Shown: positions 1 through 13,000 of the stretch, piece after piece
How the letters are laid out: each line of letters begins with the position of its first letter
How positions within the stretch are numbered: the first letter of the stretch is position 1
Assembly (NCBI GenBank): GCA_037013685.1
Contig: CM072897.1
Location: 19,356,143 to 19,420,142, forward strand
From: Acridotheres tristis
Lineage: Eukaryota > Chordata > Aves > Passeriformes > Sturnidae
Reading direction: 5' to 3'
Length of the DNA stretch: 64,000 nucleotides
Position numbers and translations under genes: made by a program
Notes under the pieces: generated by a model
Told to the model about the DNA's origin: nothing
Database searches by the model: none
What the model saw: only the letters and a program-made list of their open reading frames with translations

Positions 1-559
1 GCAAAGTTTCAGCTAATTATTTAAAGCACAGTGATTTGAGCCTTATGGTTCCTTCTGCAGACAACAGAATATAACAGGATGGTGGTCACAAACTCTTATT
101 TTTCTACTATCTTCCCACTGGAAGTACCTTCCTAAAATACAGTTTCTTTTCTGTGTGGCATCTTAGGATGTGCTACAGGAAATAGGCAAAAGATAAAGAC
201 TATAAATCAGACCTATGTTAGTGTTGACATTGTCAGTAAACAAAGTTATTAATTATACATATACTGGAAAAGCTGAAGAAAAATTATTTGCCCAAAGGGG
301 AAAGGAAAGGCAAAATTATATTTTAAAGATTCTCCCCAAAGCATGGCACACAGCTTATAGTAAATCACCAGAATTTAGTGAAATGTTTGTTCTGCAGCCC
401 TGACTCAGCTCTCAGAGCCGTGAGCTGCTATAAACTCACGTCAAAAGAGACTTTCAGTACAGAAAAGTGACACATTTTAAAAAGTGACACATTTTAAGTT
501 CTGCTTCAGCCTCTTTGGTTCTTCCCTGTGCACAAAGCCTCCCTGCCAACACCAGCTCC

Positions 560-725
560 ATCCCTGTCCCAGAGCCATGGGGTGGGGAAGGGGCTGGTTC
601 CAAGCCCTCAGAGCCCCATCCAGCCTGGCCTTGGGCACTGCCAGGGATCCAGGGGCATCCACAGCTTCCCTGGGCACCCTGACAGGGTGGCCACAATTCC
701 TCACCCATCCAGGGGCACATCCACC
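560..725 (-). mobile_element. Possible degenerate CR1 fragment
   Basis: GC-rich stretch with CATCCAGCCTGGCCTTGGGC, GGGATCCAGGGGCATCCACA and CCCTGGGCACCCTGACAGGG. This resembles the CR1 segment seen more clearly elsewhere in the window, in minus orientation, with an internally repeated CCAGGGGCA word. Borders are unclear. Confidence 0.55.
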
Positions 726-3206
726 AAATCCATCACACTGCAGGCTGGCATCAGCCAGGACAGGGTCTCGTGCTTTGCACAAGCCCAGGCAGATGATTCT
801 GCTGCTCTCCCCTCACTCACCTCCTCATTTCTCTTGTTCTTTACTCCAGCAGCATCTGTTCCATGACCCTGCTGGGCATGGAGGTGGCACTGACTGCCCT
901 GTGGTTCCCAGGGCCTTTCATGAACATTACTCCATCAGGATAAAGGAAGAGCAGTAATTTGTGGTTGGAGCTCCAAAACACTACAGAGCTCACTGAGCTA
1001 CAGAACACAAGCAGAATTATTTCCAAAAGGTGCCAAAACTGTTGCATCCTCTTCAAGTCCCATTCCACTCTGCCACATTGCTATGGAAAAAATACATTTT
1101 CCTGCCTAAGGGAACTGCTCCTTGTGCTTGCTGATCCAGCTCTTGACAGATAAGCAGCACTTTTGGGAAGGTTTTGCAACTTGCATGACTACACCCACTG
1201 CAGGCAACACCAAGAGAAATCCTCAGCAATCCTACACTCTGCATTAAGCTATCAGGGATGGGGAGGTTCCAGGGGGCCTTCCAAGTGTTGTAACTCAGGA
1301 TGAGCACAAACTCCCTTTTATTCAAATTGTCTTCACAGAACCAAGTGTTTTACTGAAGCTAAAACCATCAAATGTGAGACACACACAACCTGGGGAGAGG
1401 CACTTCCAGAGCACAGGGTGCTTTGAGGTACCACAGTACAGCAATTTGTATCCCCACCTGCAAAGTGCTTTGTTTCATGTTATACTGAGACTACATTTAA
1501 GCTCCTAAGGATGTGAAAAAGGAAAGATCATAGATGCAACCTTTGAGTCAGCACTAAAAAACAAACAAGACCAGCAGAGCTGCCAGAATTTGGGACTGGT
1601 TAGAAAAATATTCAATATAAAAATAACTTGCCCTTCATTAACCATTAAGCAGCCTGCTTTGAGCCTGGTTTCCTTTTGTGAGTATCTTGGATCCTGTTCC
1701 CATTTCCCTCCAGGCCTGTCCCCAGCACCCCTCTGGAGAGAGCACCTCGAGGAGCAGAAAACACCTTTATTAGGCAGCTCACACCTGCCTCCAAGGCTTC
1801 CCACCTCCTCCAGAACACCAACTGCTTAACTTCCACTGGCACCATAACCAAACTCTGTTTACTCCAGGAACCCAAACTCCACCGTGGTTTTCCTTTAACT
1901 TATTCTTCTCACGAAGACAAACTAATTAACTGCAAGACTGCATAGGGAATCAGCCACCACAGATAAAAGCCCTCCTCCTTCCCACAAATTACTGGATTGT
2001 TTCATCTCTGCAACTTCAGGAGAAACTTCCCTGCCAAGGACTAGAGTTTGGATAATGAGATATCCAGTAATGGCAATAATCTGGCTCCCATTAGAGAAAT
2101 CAATTATCTGCTGGATGAGAGTCAGCTTTACCATCATAAAAATTTAACTTGAAATAAAGTCTATGTTCACTTTATGGTATGGGCTCTCTCTCAAGACTGA
2201 TTGATGTGTGGTGCTCCTCAGCATTTCCACTTGAACATCATCCTCAGTTTTCATTACGAAATTTGGTGGTGTGAAAGCAGTATAAAAGTTTCTGCTGAAA
2301 TGGAAAAAAAATAAATCCCATAAATTCAAAAATTAAACTTGAAGCTTGATTCAACCAATTAAAATGGAAGGATGAACCTGATGCACAGAGAAAAGCACTT
2401 GCCACTTAGGGCACAACTCCTAGAAAGAGAGTCTCCTTTGGAGGCAAGAGGTGTTTTAATGAGCTGCTTAGTCCACACACTCACATCTCCTGGAAGGCTC
2501 TGGCATGTGCAACTTAAAAATCACTACTGAACCTTGCAGCTTTTAGTTTGCAATTGAAATTCTGTCATCTCCTTTGGATGGGGAATAAAAGCAGTATTAA
2601 AACCCCTATGGCTTATCTCTAGTACATACATCTCCTGTATCCTGGAATCCTTAACAGCATCCAAGAGCACTTGGGACCATGAGCCAGCAGGGCTTACATT
2701 TCCTACAGCATTGTATGGAAAACACACTGCAAAAAGAGGAAATCCTGCACTAGGCAAAGCCTGTTCCAAACTAAAAAGCACATTTCTACTTTGGGGACCA
2801 AAAAAACCCCAACTCCTAAATATGAATCTTGGGCAAAAAAATTTCTGTAACTGCCTGTCTAGGCCAAAGGCACAGCCTCAGCTCACAGTTTTAAAAGCCA
2901 TTTTGGGGGAAAAGGATTTCTGTCCTAAAGCAGCAGCTGGTTCAAACCCCTGTTAGTTAATATGATCCTCATTTATTAGAAACTCTGGCTGAAAGACAAA
3001 CCAGCCTTTACAATTCCCTAAGTTCAATATCAGTTTCGACATTGTAGATATTTAAGACACTGCTGCTTAATTTAGTAACATTTTCATTATCCCCAAGGAT
3101 TCCTCAAGAACATTTACAAGGAAAACCATTTGTGTGAATTCTGTGGGTTACTGATCATTTGGCTTTGTCTTTCTTAATGTTTTTATATATATATCTTACA
3201 AAGAGA

Positions 3207-3232
3207 TTTTTTTTTTAATTTTTTTTTTTTTA
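3207..3232. repeat. T-rich run
   Basis: Ten T, two A and about thirteen T in succession, preceded by a short TATATATATAT stretch. It is low-complexity sequence in intron 5. Confidence 0.85.
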
Positions 3233-6200
3233 ATTCCACACGTATCTCATCTTCCTGGCACGTGCAGGATCTTTCCTCCCAAATCTACACACTATCCCAT
3301 TATGGACACCCATCCCAAAGGATCTCATCCCTGTCATCATTAACCCCTGCCCATCTGGGGGGTGTTTTCTAGCTGATTTTTCAGCACCACCAAAATCTGT
3401 TTGAAAGCTGTGCAGCACCTCCGTAACACAAAGACAACTTTTCCAGTTATAATGAGACTGTCCAGGGAATTCCAGATGTTTCATGTAGAAGGACCTCATG
3501 GTAAAATGCTGTCAGGTCTTTGGCAAAGAGACTCTGTAAGAATAAACCCCCCCTTGCAGCAGGATTATCAGGGGCCTGCACAGCCCACGCTCCTGGGGAT
3601 GGTCCACACATCATCCCTGTCCTCTCCATCCTGGGATCGTCCTAGCCTTCTCCTGGCCACAGGGATCCCACTGACCACACACAGCAGCTGCCCCTGCTCA
3701 GCCTCGACCCCAGCAAAGGTTGGAAACCCTTCCCAGCCCTGAGCTGTCAGTGCTGCTCACCTGGAACGTGGCAGCAAGGCAGAGATCGTGGCCTGGCAGG
3801 GCTCTCTGACACCACCAGGGAATGTTAAACACCTGCACTGCTACCACAGAATCCTCCTTTGAATTCCAGCAAAGCTCATTAGGGACTTTTGGAAAATACA
3901 GCTGAACAAAACAAATGTTGGTGCCCCCACTGAGAACCATGGCAAGCTTTCTTCCACGTGTCAAGGGCTGGACAAATGTTCTTCCTGGTCTTAGAAAAAC
4001 ATCAAGACACACCAAAAAAACAGCAAACTTACAACAGTCCAGCTACAGAACAAGTTTTAGACACTGAGCAGGAAAAGCAGAGGTTCTGCTGAGCCCAGCC
4101 CATGGAACAGAAACCAGATCACAGTCCTGAACACAAGAGTGGGACTTTTGTATGATGTAAAGAGTATTTTGGGGAAGTTTACCTTTAGTATTAAAAATTA
4201 CACCTCTCATGAAGATGGGCTTTTCTGGTGTCCAGGTACAATCTGAACAGGCAATGTAGCCTTAAAATAATGCTCCCCTCCCCTTCCCCTCCCATGTACC
4301 TGAATATCTCTTTATAGCTTTTCTACCAGCAACACTTGCCTTGAATACAAATGTGAGAGGCAAAAATTCCCAGTTAGTTGAATTTACAAGTGAACTGTGA
4401 ACTCCATTCACATTAAACTTCACCAAGGAGCAATAAGGAGGACTTTCAGAAAGAAAGGACTTTTCAGTGAAGTGCTGTGGTAGAGACCCAAATTCCAGGG
4501 AGCTCAGCTCATTCACCTTCCCCACTCCTGGACCCACTGCCCCTGTTTGCATCGCTGCAGAAAAAAAGGTCACTAATTACTCATTATAGTTTCAGGGCAA
4601 GTAATAAATCCTATGAAGCCAAGGTGGTGTTTTTACTTCCAAGAGCTTCCCCAAGCAGCACATTCTGAGCCCCCCAAAAAGGACAATACTTTGTCCCCCA
4701 CATGAGCCTTTGACAGCTTCAGGTACCTGCAGCATCTCCTGAATCTCTAACTGAGGAGCAGCCCATTATCAAATCCAGCACTGAGTTTAATTAGAGAGGG
4801 AAATCGATGAAGATCATCCAGAAGGATGAGAAAGGTCTGAGCAATTTTCAGTGATGGTTCAAATTTCTTCCCTGGAATTGTTTCCAATAATAATGAAAGC
4901 TTAATGCAAAAATAAGAGTTACCCAGACATATTACTCTGCTGCTGCAGGATTTAATGTGCTTTGCAAACAGCTACAATTTCTGGGGCAGGATGGCATCAG
5001 CTTTTATCAAAGCAGCTGGCCCTGAGAACCCTGGAAAACAAGCCCTGGGTTCTTCACATTCAGGCTCTTCCTCTGCAGCTGTCCTGGTTTTGTTTTAAAC
5101 AAAGTTTTGACTTGCCTCACACTCTCATTTTATTTTAATAACAATTCATATGTTAGTAGATGTATAATCACAACTAGTTTTTAAGCCAAAATCTTCAATT
5201 AAAAACTTAAAATAATTACCTGCCATGAGTAATCAAAGAGACCCCCTCCCAGCAGGAGCCAAGGCAACAGAAAAATCAAGGTGAGGCAGTCCTGCCAACC
5301 CCAGAACACAGAAATCACTGCTCCCTGACACTGCAGGACCACCACTCCAAAACACCTATTTTCTGCTGGAAAAAGGCTTTGCCACTGCTGTAAGCCTCAT
5401 CAGTTCTACTGAAAATATTTCCAGCACTTCCTTCTAAAGCACAAAGAGAACAATTCCATCAAAACACTTCCACATTTGGATTTTTCCATACAATTTGCTG
5501 TGGCAGTATGAACGAGGCCATGATCAGCCAATTGCCACATGCAATCTCTGACTTATCATTACAGATACCCCAAAAGAGGCATCTCTTGTTTTATTTTTAA
5601 ATTTAGTTACATTATCACAATGAGACATTTAATGCATAATACTTAAGATACACTATCAGACACTGAATGCTGTCCTAGACAACTCAGAATTGGACTTTCT
5701 GCTGATCCAAAAACTCACTGAAAGTTAGTAACAAACAGCAGCAAAGAGTAGTTCTCACACTTCTCCCATAAACACAGGGATTTATTTATGTGAGAGCCTG
5801 CCATGTCAATTTTATAGGAGAATAAAAATGGAATTATTTTTTTGTTTACGACTTTCTGGTTCATTATTAACTACAGTAAATATTTCAACAGCCAGAGAAA
5901 GTCCCCCAAGCTGCTGGTCCCCACCCCAGCACCAAGGCAGGCCACAGGAAGCCCCTGTGGTGACCTCAGTCAGTCCCAGCCCCTGCACAAACTCCCAGGG
6001 TGCTGGGCACAGCCATAAATGTGACATATTGCCCAGATGAAGGCTGAACTTATGACCTTCCCAGTATTTAACTGCCACTCTGGCTCTTCCAGGCTGAGCA
6101 GATTAAATACAATAACTACCTGTTTCCCCATCTCTGCTGTCATCACTTCCCACTCTTATCTGAGGGAAATGCTACAGATTCTTTCGTGGCTGGAGGCAGC

Positions 6201-6639
6201 AAAACAAATTTTTCCAGTGCTCTCAATTCATTACAGGTGTTGTAAATAACCTGGTAGCAGCACCCAGGGTGAGGGGAGAACACTGTCACTAGAGCCAAGA
6301 GGGGGGTGACTTTTCAGGCACCAAATTCTTGTCTCCACCATGGGAAGTGTCCTGCCCTTGCTTGGCCTGGACTGTGCTGACACCCAAGGCAAACCAAGGA
6401 GGTCCCTTTTCCAAAATCTGTGATATTCTGGTACAAAGGTGCACACACATTTTATCCACTCAGTGTTTAGTCCTACATCAATTGTGGACAGGATTCAGCC
6501 ATGTCCAGCTTGAGGGGATGGGACTCTCAGCCACAGGGACATTCCCTGTTCTCTTCCACATGAAACCTCAGATGCACCAGGCAAAGGTTCAGTGTGTGCC
6601 CAGTGGGGCCATGAAATCTCCAATTTGCAGATACATATA

Positions 6640-6790
6640 ATCACTGAATGGTTTGGCTTGGGAGGGGCCTGACAGGTCAGCACATTCACCCCCTCCCAAG
6701 GACAGGGACACCTTCCACTAGCCCAGGCTGCTCCAAGCCCCATCCAGCCTGGCCTGGAACACTTCCAGGAACAGGGCAGCCAAAATTTCC
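6640..6790 (-). mobile_element. CR1 LINE 3' fragment
   Basis: Reverse complement of a CR1 3' end: AATCACTGAATGGTTTGGCT with GGAGGGGCCTGACAGGTCA, then AGGGACACCTTCCACTAGCC and CATCCAGCCTGGCCTGGAAC. About 150 bp, 5'-truncated. Confidence 0.85.
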
Positions 6791-9426
6791 TTCCAAAGTT
6801 AAGGAAGTTTCTTGACTCTACCTCCCAGATACACAATGCAGATAAAGAGACTGAGGACAGAAATTTGTGTAGGATTCTTCTGCACTCTTTAGTACCTTTC
6901 TAGTTAAGTTAATGGTCATTTTTCTGATTCAGTCCTTCTGTGATGTATATAGAGAAACAAATCCAAATCACCTTCTAAACCCAATGTTAGGGCAATAGAA
7001 GGTTTCTCCAGCACTTTTTATTTATGACACAGGGGTTCAACTATTTCCAGGTACATGAAATTGGTGATATTCTTAAGGGTCACCAATAGGATCTGAATAA
7101 CTGCACTGAAGGCACTGCTTATCCCAATTGAAAATGGTACCAAAAGGAACAGAAAACACCCCAGGAACTCCCAGGACTGGTGGCTGTACAGTCCCATATA
7201 AGTTGGGATAAGATTTCCCCAGCCTCCTCCCTCATACCTTACACTGAGGCAGGAAGATCCCTGAGTTTTACTGTGGGTTTGTGTGATACCTAAGGGCCCC
7301 CTTCCCCTGGGATGGTCAGGAATTTCATGCCCACTGCCAGGAAAGGAGTATTCCAGTGGCCAGCACCACAGCAGAGACACTCATTTGCTTGCAGGGTTTT
7401 GTATCCCTGTCAGAGGACACAGAAAAGCTGGCCATGGAGCAAAGTGACCTTTAAGAGCATTCCTTTGAGTCCATGCACAAGTGGATAAAGCAGGCTGGTC
7501 CTGCCTGCAAATTTCAGTCAGCCCAGATCTGGCACTGCCAGGAAGTCTCAGTCAAGAGGCAGCCACAGGAACACCTCTCCACTTTCACTGCCCTAACACT
7601 GCCAATCACCCCCCTTGGCACAGAATTCCATGTCTAAACTGCCATGGGGAAATGCTATTAGAAGGAAAAAGATTGGCTGCCTGAGCACAACCCCCAGTAC
7701 AGAGTGAAACCTCTTAGAAAAAAAAAAGGCCTTCAAGGAGAGCTACAGAAAAATGCAGAAGGGAGTTAGTACCCAAAAAATGGATTTCTTGTCTGAACCA
7801 CTGACAGACTAATTTCCAAGAATGGCAGAAAGAACTTTAATTTAAGCAAAATCAAGCTGTTATTAGGTGGGGAGAGATGACAATTTCTTTAATCTAGAAG
7901 AAAATGATCCAGGGATCAGGTAACAGTTATTCAAGCTATTCAACCCTGCACCAAACTACCATAATGCAGAAATACAATTACTCCCAACAGCGACCTCTCA
8001 AGGAAAGCAGAATTAAGATTACAACTAAGAAGTAAAATCAGAAATGTCACTATCCAAAATGTACTCCACAGAATCTTTAATATATTTTAATATTTGAGCA
8101 TAAAGGATTTTCTTTCCAGTGCCAAGTGTATAACAAAATTAGCAGGGAAGGTCTGGCAGAACACATTCTAAATCTTCACACTCAAATGCAGAAATCCTTT
8201 ACAATGGTTCAGATAAAGAGAAGAGTTGTCTCCAGTTCACTTTCATCTGCAGGTGACCTGGCTGCATGTCCTGCACTAAGGCTCCTCTCAGCTTTACCCA
8301 TGACCTGCTTAATAGCATCATATCATTAATGTTATTAATGAAAACACAAAGCCAATTCTGTAAAATGGAGAGGCTGGAACTGAATTAAACACAGCCCACA
8401 GTGAGCTGTTTGAAGCTACCATAAAGTGTTCTGAAGCCTCAACCTTGGAGGTATTTCCAAAGCCAGAGCACCAAATCTTTCTTCTTTTGGCCAAGATATA
8501 AGGTAAGAAAACCGTGGGGTTTTCTGCATGACCAGACTGAGTCTGAGCACTTTCTTTTGGTCAGAAATCCCTTCCTTTTGTCTATAGAAAACCCTTCATT
8601 TATGGATGTTCCATGAATAAATTTCTTCCCTCAGAATTACTTTTTAGACCAACTTTGTAGTACCACAGTCCACAGTAAACCAAGTCAGTTAAGTTCTTAT
8701 AAGGACTCTGCATACGCCATGAAATTCCAGAGGAAGAACTGGAAACCCCTACTAGAGTGCAATCAATAAAAAAGACAGATTTCCTCATGGAATGCAAGAA
8801 AGGCAAGGAAGGCAAACTTTCACCTGAATTTTTCCCCACTCCTTACCAAGTCTATTTTCTTTCCTTACCCAGTCTGCTTTATTTACTTTTTTATGTATAG
8901 TAAGACGCTTTTAAAACTACATTATCAATATTTCAGTGCTTTTTCTAGTAAAAATAGCTTGCAAGAGTAAGCAAAACAGTTATACACACAATAAACCAGC
9001 ATATTACTAAATATCTCTGGTTTTATCTTCTCACAAGCTCATTGAAAACAACAACATATTTAAGGATTATGAAAAATACGTTAGAGATGTCCTTTCCAAA
9101 GACAACCAGGTTGCAATACCACAGGTTGACTTTCAGGTGGGATCAGCCACACTGTGGCCTTGGCCCTTCTTCAAGTGCATGACATCAGCCACATTTAATA
9201 CAATAGCAGCAGACAGAGCAGCTTTTAAGCACCCTCAGGTTGTATTATATAGGCACAATGCTCATTTGGCTATTTAGGAAATTACAAGCATTTTGAATAA
9301 TAAATCAGAGTAACAATATTTATAACAGTACTGGAGGGGGCTCAGTTTTTAACAGAGCACAGAATAAACTTGATATTTAGTGATCTGGAGAAGTGTTCTC
9401 TGAGAAAATGAAAATTTCTGACCCAC

Positions 9427-9563
9427 CTTGGACTGCCAGCTCTGCCTGGGCCTCCAGGGTGTCGTTGCCACTCTCGACGATGCAGGTGAAGGTCCCGGCG
9501 TCGGCCTCGGCCACGTCCTGGATCTGCAGGGTTCCCCCAGGCAGCAGCTGGAACCGGCCAGGC
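9427..9563 (-). CDS. NEO1: Neogenin exon 5 (second half of third Ig domain)
   Basis: This exon encodes the C-terminal half of neogenin's third immunoglobulin domain. It is 137 bp, phase 2 to phase 1. It starts after CCTGTGTGTGCAG and ends CTGGCAGTCCAAG before GTGGGT. The reading frame gives [16 protein letters not shown], then the signature DAGTFTC with the second Ig cysteine, then [16 protein letters not shown], closely like the mammalian NEO1 Ig3 end. NDT is a possible glycosylation site. GC is about 69% by hand count (94 of 137). The 5' boundary is unusual: the acceptor and the first 8 exon bases are part of a 78-bp tandem repeat running upstream to about 10065, so further identical acceptors exist. 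I chose the proximal acceptor because it preserves domain length and phase with exon 4. Any more distal one would bring in an in-frame TGA. Confidence 0.93.
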
Positions 9564-10065
9564 CTGCACACACAGGGACAGGTCATTGCATGGACATGGC
9601 CTCAGCCAAACCCCAGAGCCCTGGGACAGCCCTGGCCAGGCCTGCACACACAGGGACAGGTCACTGCATGGACATGGCCTCAGCCAAACCCCAGAGCCCT
9701 GGGACAGCCCTGGCCAGGCCTGCACACACAGGGACAGGTCACTGCATGGACATGGCCTCAGCCAATTCCCAGAGCCCTGGGACAGCCCTGGCCAGGCCTG
9801 CACACACAGGGACAGGTCATTGCATGGACATGGCCTCAGCCAATTCCCACAGCCCTGGGACAGCCCTGGCCAGGCCTGCACACACAGGGACAGGTCACTG
9901 CATGGACATGGCCTCAGCCAAACCCCAGAGCCCTGGGACAGCCCTGGCCAGGCCTGCACACACAGGGACAGGTCACTGCATGGACATGGCCTCAGCCAAT
10001 TCCCACAGCCCTGGGACAGCCCTGGCCAGGCCTGCACACACAGGGACAGGTCATTGCATGGACAC
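9553..10065. repeat. 78-bp minisatellite overlapping NEO1 exon 5 acceptor
   Basis: Units start with GGCCTGCACACACAGGG at 9561, 9639, 9717, 9795, 9873, 9951 and 10029, exactly 78 bp apart: six full copies plus about 36 bp of a seventh. Copies differ at only a few sites: GTCATTGC or GTCACTGC, CAAACCCC or CAATTCCC, CAGAGCC or CACAGCC. On the minus strand each unit contains a branch-point-like GGCTGAGG about 37 bases before CTGTCCCTGTGTGTGCAG, then 8 bases identical to the start of exon 5. Because 78 is divisible by three and few stops occur, it creates long artefactual open frames on both strands. Confidence 0.97.
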
Positions 10066-13000
10066 CACCCCAGTGTGGGACACTGAGGATTATGATTATA
10101 CCATCACATTCCACACTGAAAATTGAGTTCAACCAGATCAATTCCACAAGAGCAGCTCATCTTGTTGCACTTGCAGCTTCACTTGCTCTTTATTAAATGT
10201 GATCCAAGGTATTTAGTCAAAAGCAGCCAGAACTGAAGAAAATTAGGTATAGTAACCACAAAATTTTTTGAAAAGGCATTTTGCAGATCCAGCTGGAATG
10301 ACTGACTGCTTGGAAAGCTGAGGGAAGTACAACAGGAGAGACTGTGCCTTTGCAACACAAGGACAGCAATGCACATTATATAACGTACAAGAATTGAATT
10401 TCTGTGAAAAGGTAAGCCATCTCTGAGAGGTTAAATATTTCAGAATAAGACACAGTTTAAAAGAAATTCAAAATACAGATTCATCAGGTGACAAAGGGTC
10501 TGTACAGAACTTCCCCCTCTGACTTGTAAAGGGTAGAGAAAGGTTTCTAATCCAGTCCTTACAATCTATCTGCTTTTGCTGCTAAATGGGGCAGATAAAG
10601 GTGGCACTTCATGCTCAGTGCAGCATCCTCAGATTCCAGCCACATCCTCCTCCCATTGCAGCCATCACTGCCCTTCACCTGATACAAATTCTGATACACA
10701 CCTTATACACAACTTTTTCAAGTTCCTTCAACACTCCAAGTATCCGCATAAAATACCAAATAAACTTTCCAATAAGATGCCAAGAACCTTAAGCCAGAAC
10801 AACAAGTTGTGTCTGGATGCTGACCCAGAGCCATTCTTGTCTGCAGCTGGAAAAGGAAGAGTCTGGGGGAAAGGGAAGGGAACCTGGTGGCTTCCTGCCT
10901 GGCATCTCAAACTGTGGCTTGTGAGCAGGAAGGGACTGAATTCTGTCAATATATGAACATTACAACAATTGCATTTTTGGGTCTCTGTTTGGAATGGCCA
11001 GTGGACAAAAATCAACCTCGGTGCTTTCTCCATTTAAAATTTTCCTAGAATTACATTAGTAAGACCAATCCTGACCTGCTTGGACAAGTAAATTGTTGGG
11101 ATACAGATTTTTGCCTCATCTCACGCTATTATTTATTGATTTATTATCCTACTGTAACTGCTGATCAAATTTAAAAGCAGAGCAAACAAAACCATAATTG
11201 GCATTAAGTGTTAAAAGCATCCAAAGAGATGTCCCTATCCAGGTGTTGTGTAAGAAAAGCCATACTGTTCCTGTGAGAAACACCAGGACTACAGAAAGGC
11301 TAGCTTGGAAGAAGTGCAAGGAATTTGAGTGAAGATACGAGTTTGAAAAATCAAATTAAGAGCTTCCCAAATGCTGGGAAAAATGTCCCAGGCTCGCGTG
11401 GGAATGGCACATCAGACAAGCTCTAAAACCAGGCCTAAAGAAAAACACTGGAGTAAGACAAGCCTGGACCTCGACACATCCATCCATGAAATTTTCTGCC
11501 TTCTTTTATTATGTAAAAGAGCTGCTTTGACTTTTTGTTCTTGCAGCAGGGAATGTGCTGAGGGCTGCAATGAAAGCAGGGAGCTGGATCTGCCAGGGAC
11601 AGCGGGGCATGGAGCAGGGAAGGAGCTGTGCCCCAAGAACTGTGACTGTCACATCCTGAAGGAATGATCAAAGGCCATCAGCGTGTCCGTGGCATTTTGA
11701 GGACATTAATGCCTTTTCCAGGATATCCATTGTTACCCTCTAAAAACAACACGTGCCTTAGGATGCTCCTTTCCCACTGGCAGCCTCTGGAAAAGTTATG
11801 ACAGCATTAAGATGTTACTAAAACTATTAAAAACTATTCCTCTTTGTCACTTGAGTTTGTCCTAGGGGACCTCACAAACTACTCGTAGCATCAGAATATT
11901 TATGGGAATTCTCCTGTTCAGCCATCTCAACTTGTGCCATGTTTATATTCCCTTTGATTATTTTCCTCCAGAAAACCAAGGGTTGAGTGCAATTTCCTAA
12001 TAGGTGATTCAGTAGAAGTTTAATGGAAGAAAACAATTAATGTGCCAGACTCCTTGGTGATTCCCTCTGTATGAATCAGCTGTGGGCTTAAAATCCTGGG
12101 CTTAAAAGAAAGCTGCTTTTGTAATAAAGCAAAACATCTTAATTTTGTAAGGACAATGAAGCATTTTCACAAAAGAGTGAAGCAAGCGGATTTCAGACAC
12201 TGGAGACAAAGACTCAGCTTAATATAAAAGTGATAACATAATTTGAAGTGCTATTAAAAACAACAAAGATTGATCACTCATATGTCAGGGAAGAGGAAAA
12301 TCAAATTCCAGCCTTTTGTATGCATTCCATACAGCCTTCACTTGCACCCCCCTAACATACAATTACTGAGCTATTCTGGATGCCTCACTCACAGGCTCTT
12401 TGTGTTTCATTAGCACTAAATATAGTGAGCCTTTATTAATTTACTGTAGTCAAATTGTCAGTTATACCCTGAGGTTTGGGCTTTTTTTCCCCCTTTTAAA
12501 TTACTATTCCCCAAACATCTTATAATCTATTTGCTGTCTCAGTAAGTACAGCAGATAAAATTAGACAGTAAATTAGATTATTTTGTGGAATCTACTACAG
12601 AAAAATCTCCATAATTACTCAGCTATGCTTAACCTTTCCTGAGCTGGGCAAGTGTAATTCACTTGGCACCAATCACTCAGAACCCTGCAAACAGAAATGT
12701 GTAATAATGGCAATATCACACATCTGTGGGAAGCACCAAGGAAAACCCTGCATTAGGGATGTGATCATACAATCACAGACAGCAGAGCAGAAATGAACAT
12801 GGCACAAGTGCCCTCAGCTCTCACCCCCTGACTGTAGGAAAGTATTACCTGTACAACCATGTTTCTGCAGGAGCTTTTCAATTACATGAAATTTTGCTAA
12901 AATGAGCCTGAAGCAAACCTGCTGCAGAGTTTGCTGGACTTTACAGACATTAAAATGTTATTGCTCAAGTCCTTTCCACGGTTTAGTTTCAGATGAACCA

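Larger units (their letters stand above)
1..9426 (-). other. NEO1: Start of NEO1 intron 5
   Basis: Intron downstream of exon 5, continuing past base 1. The next expected exon, the fourth Ig domain with a motif like YAHESMDI, is not visible here on the minus strand. The stretch holds a degenerate CR1 fragment near 560-720, a clearer CR1 end at 6640-6790, a 17-bp tandem duplication at 463-497 (unit containing GTGACACATTTTAA) and a T-rich run at 3207-3232. The many short open frames show no recognisable protein family. I see nothing else supportable. Confidence 0.75.

Noticed and set aside
5085..5150. Possible LTR start (TGTCCTGGTTTTG)
   Set aside because: Only the first dozen bases resemble an avian LTR, and nothing following supports it.
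9342..10196. Long repetitive open frames on both strands (up to 267 codons)
   Set aside because: They are produced by the 78-bp minisatellite, whose length is a multiple of three and which is stop-free in several frames. The real coding frame here is only the 137-bp NEO1 exon 5.
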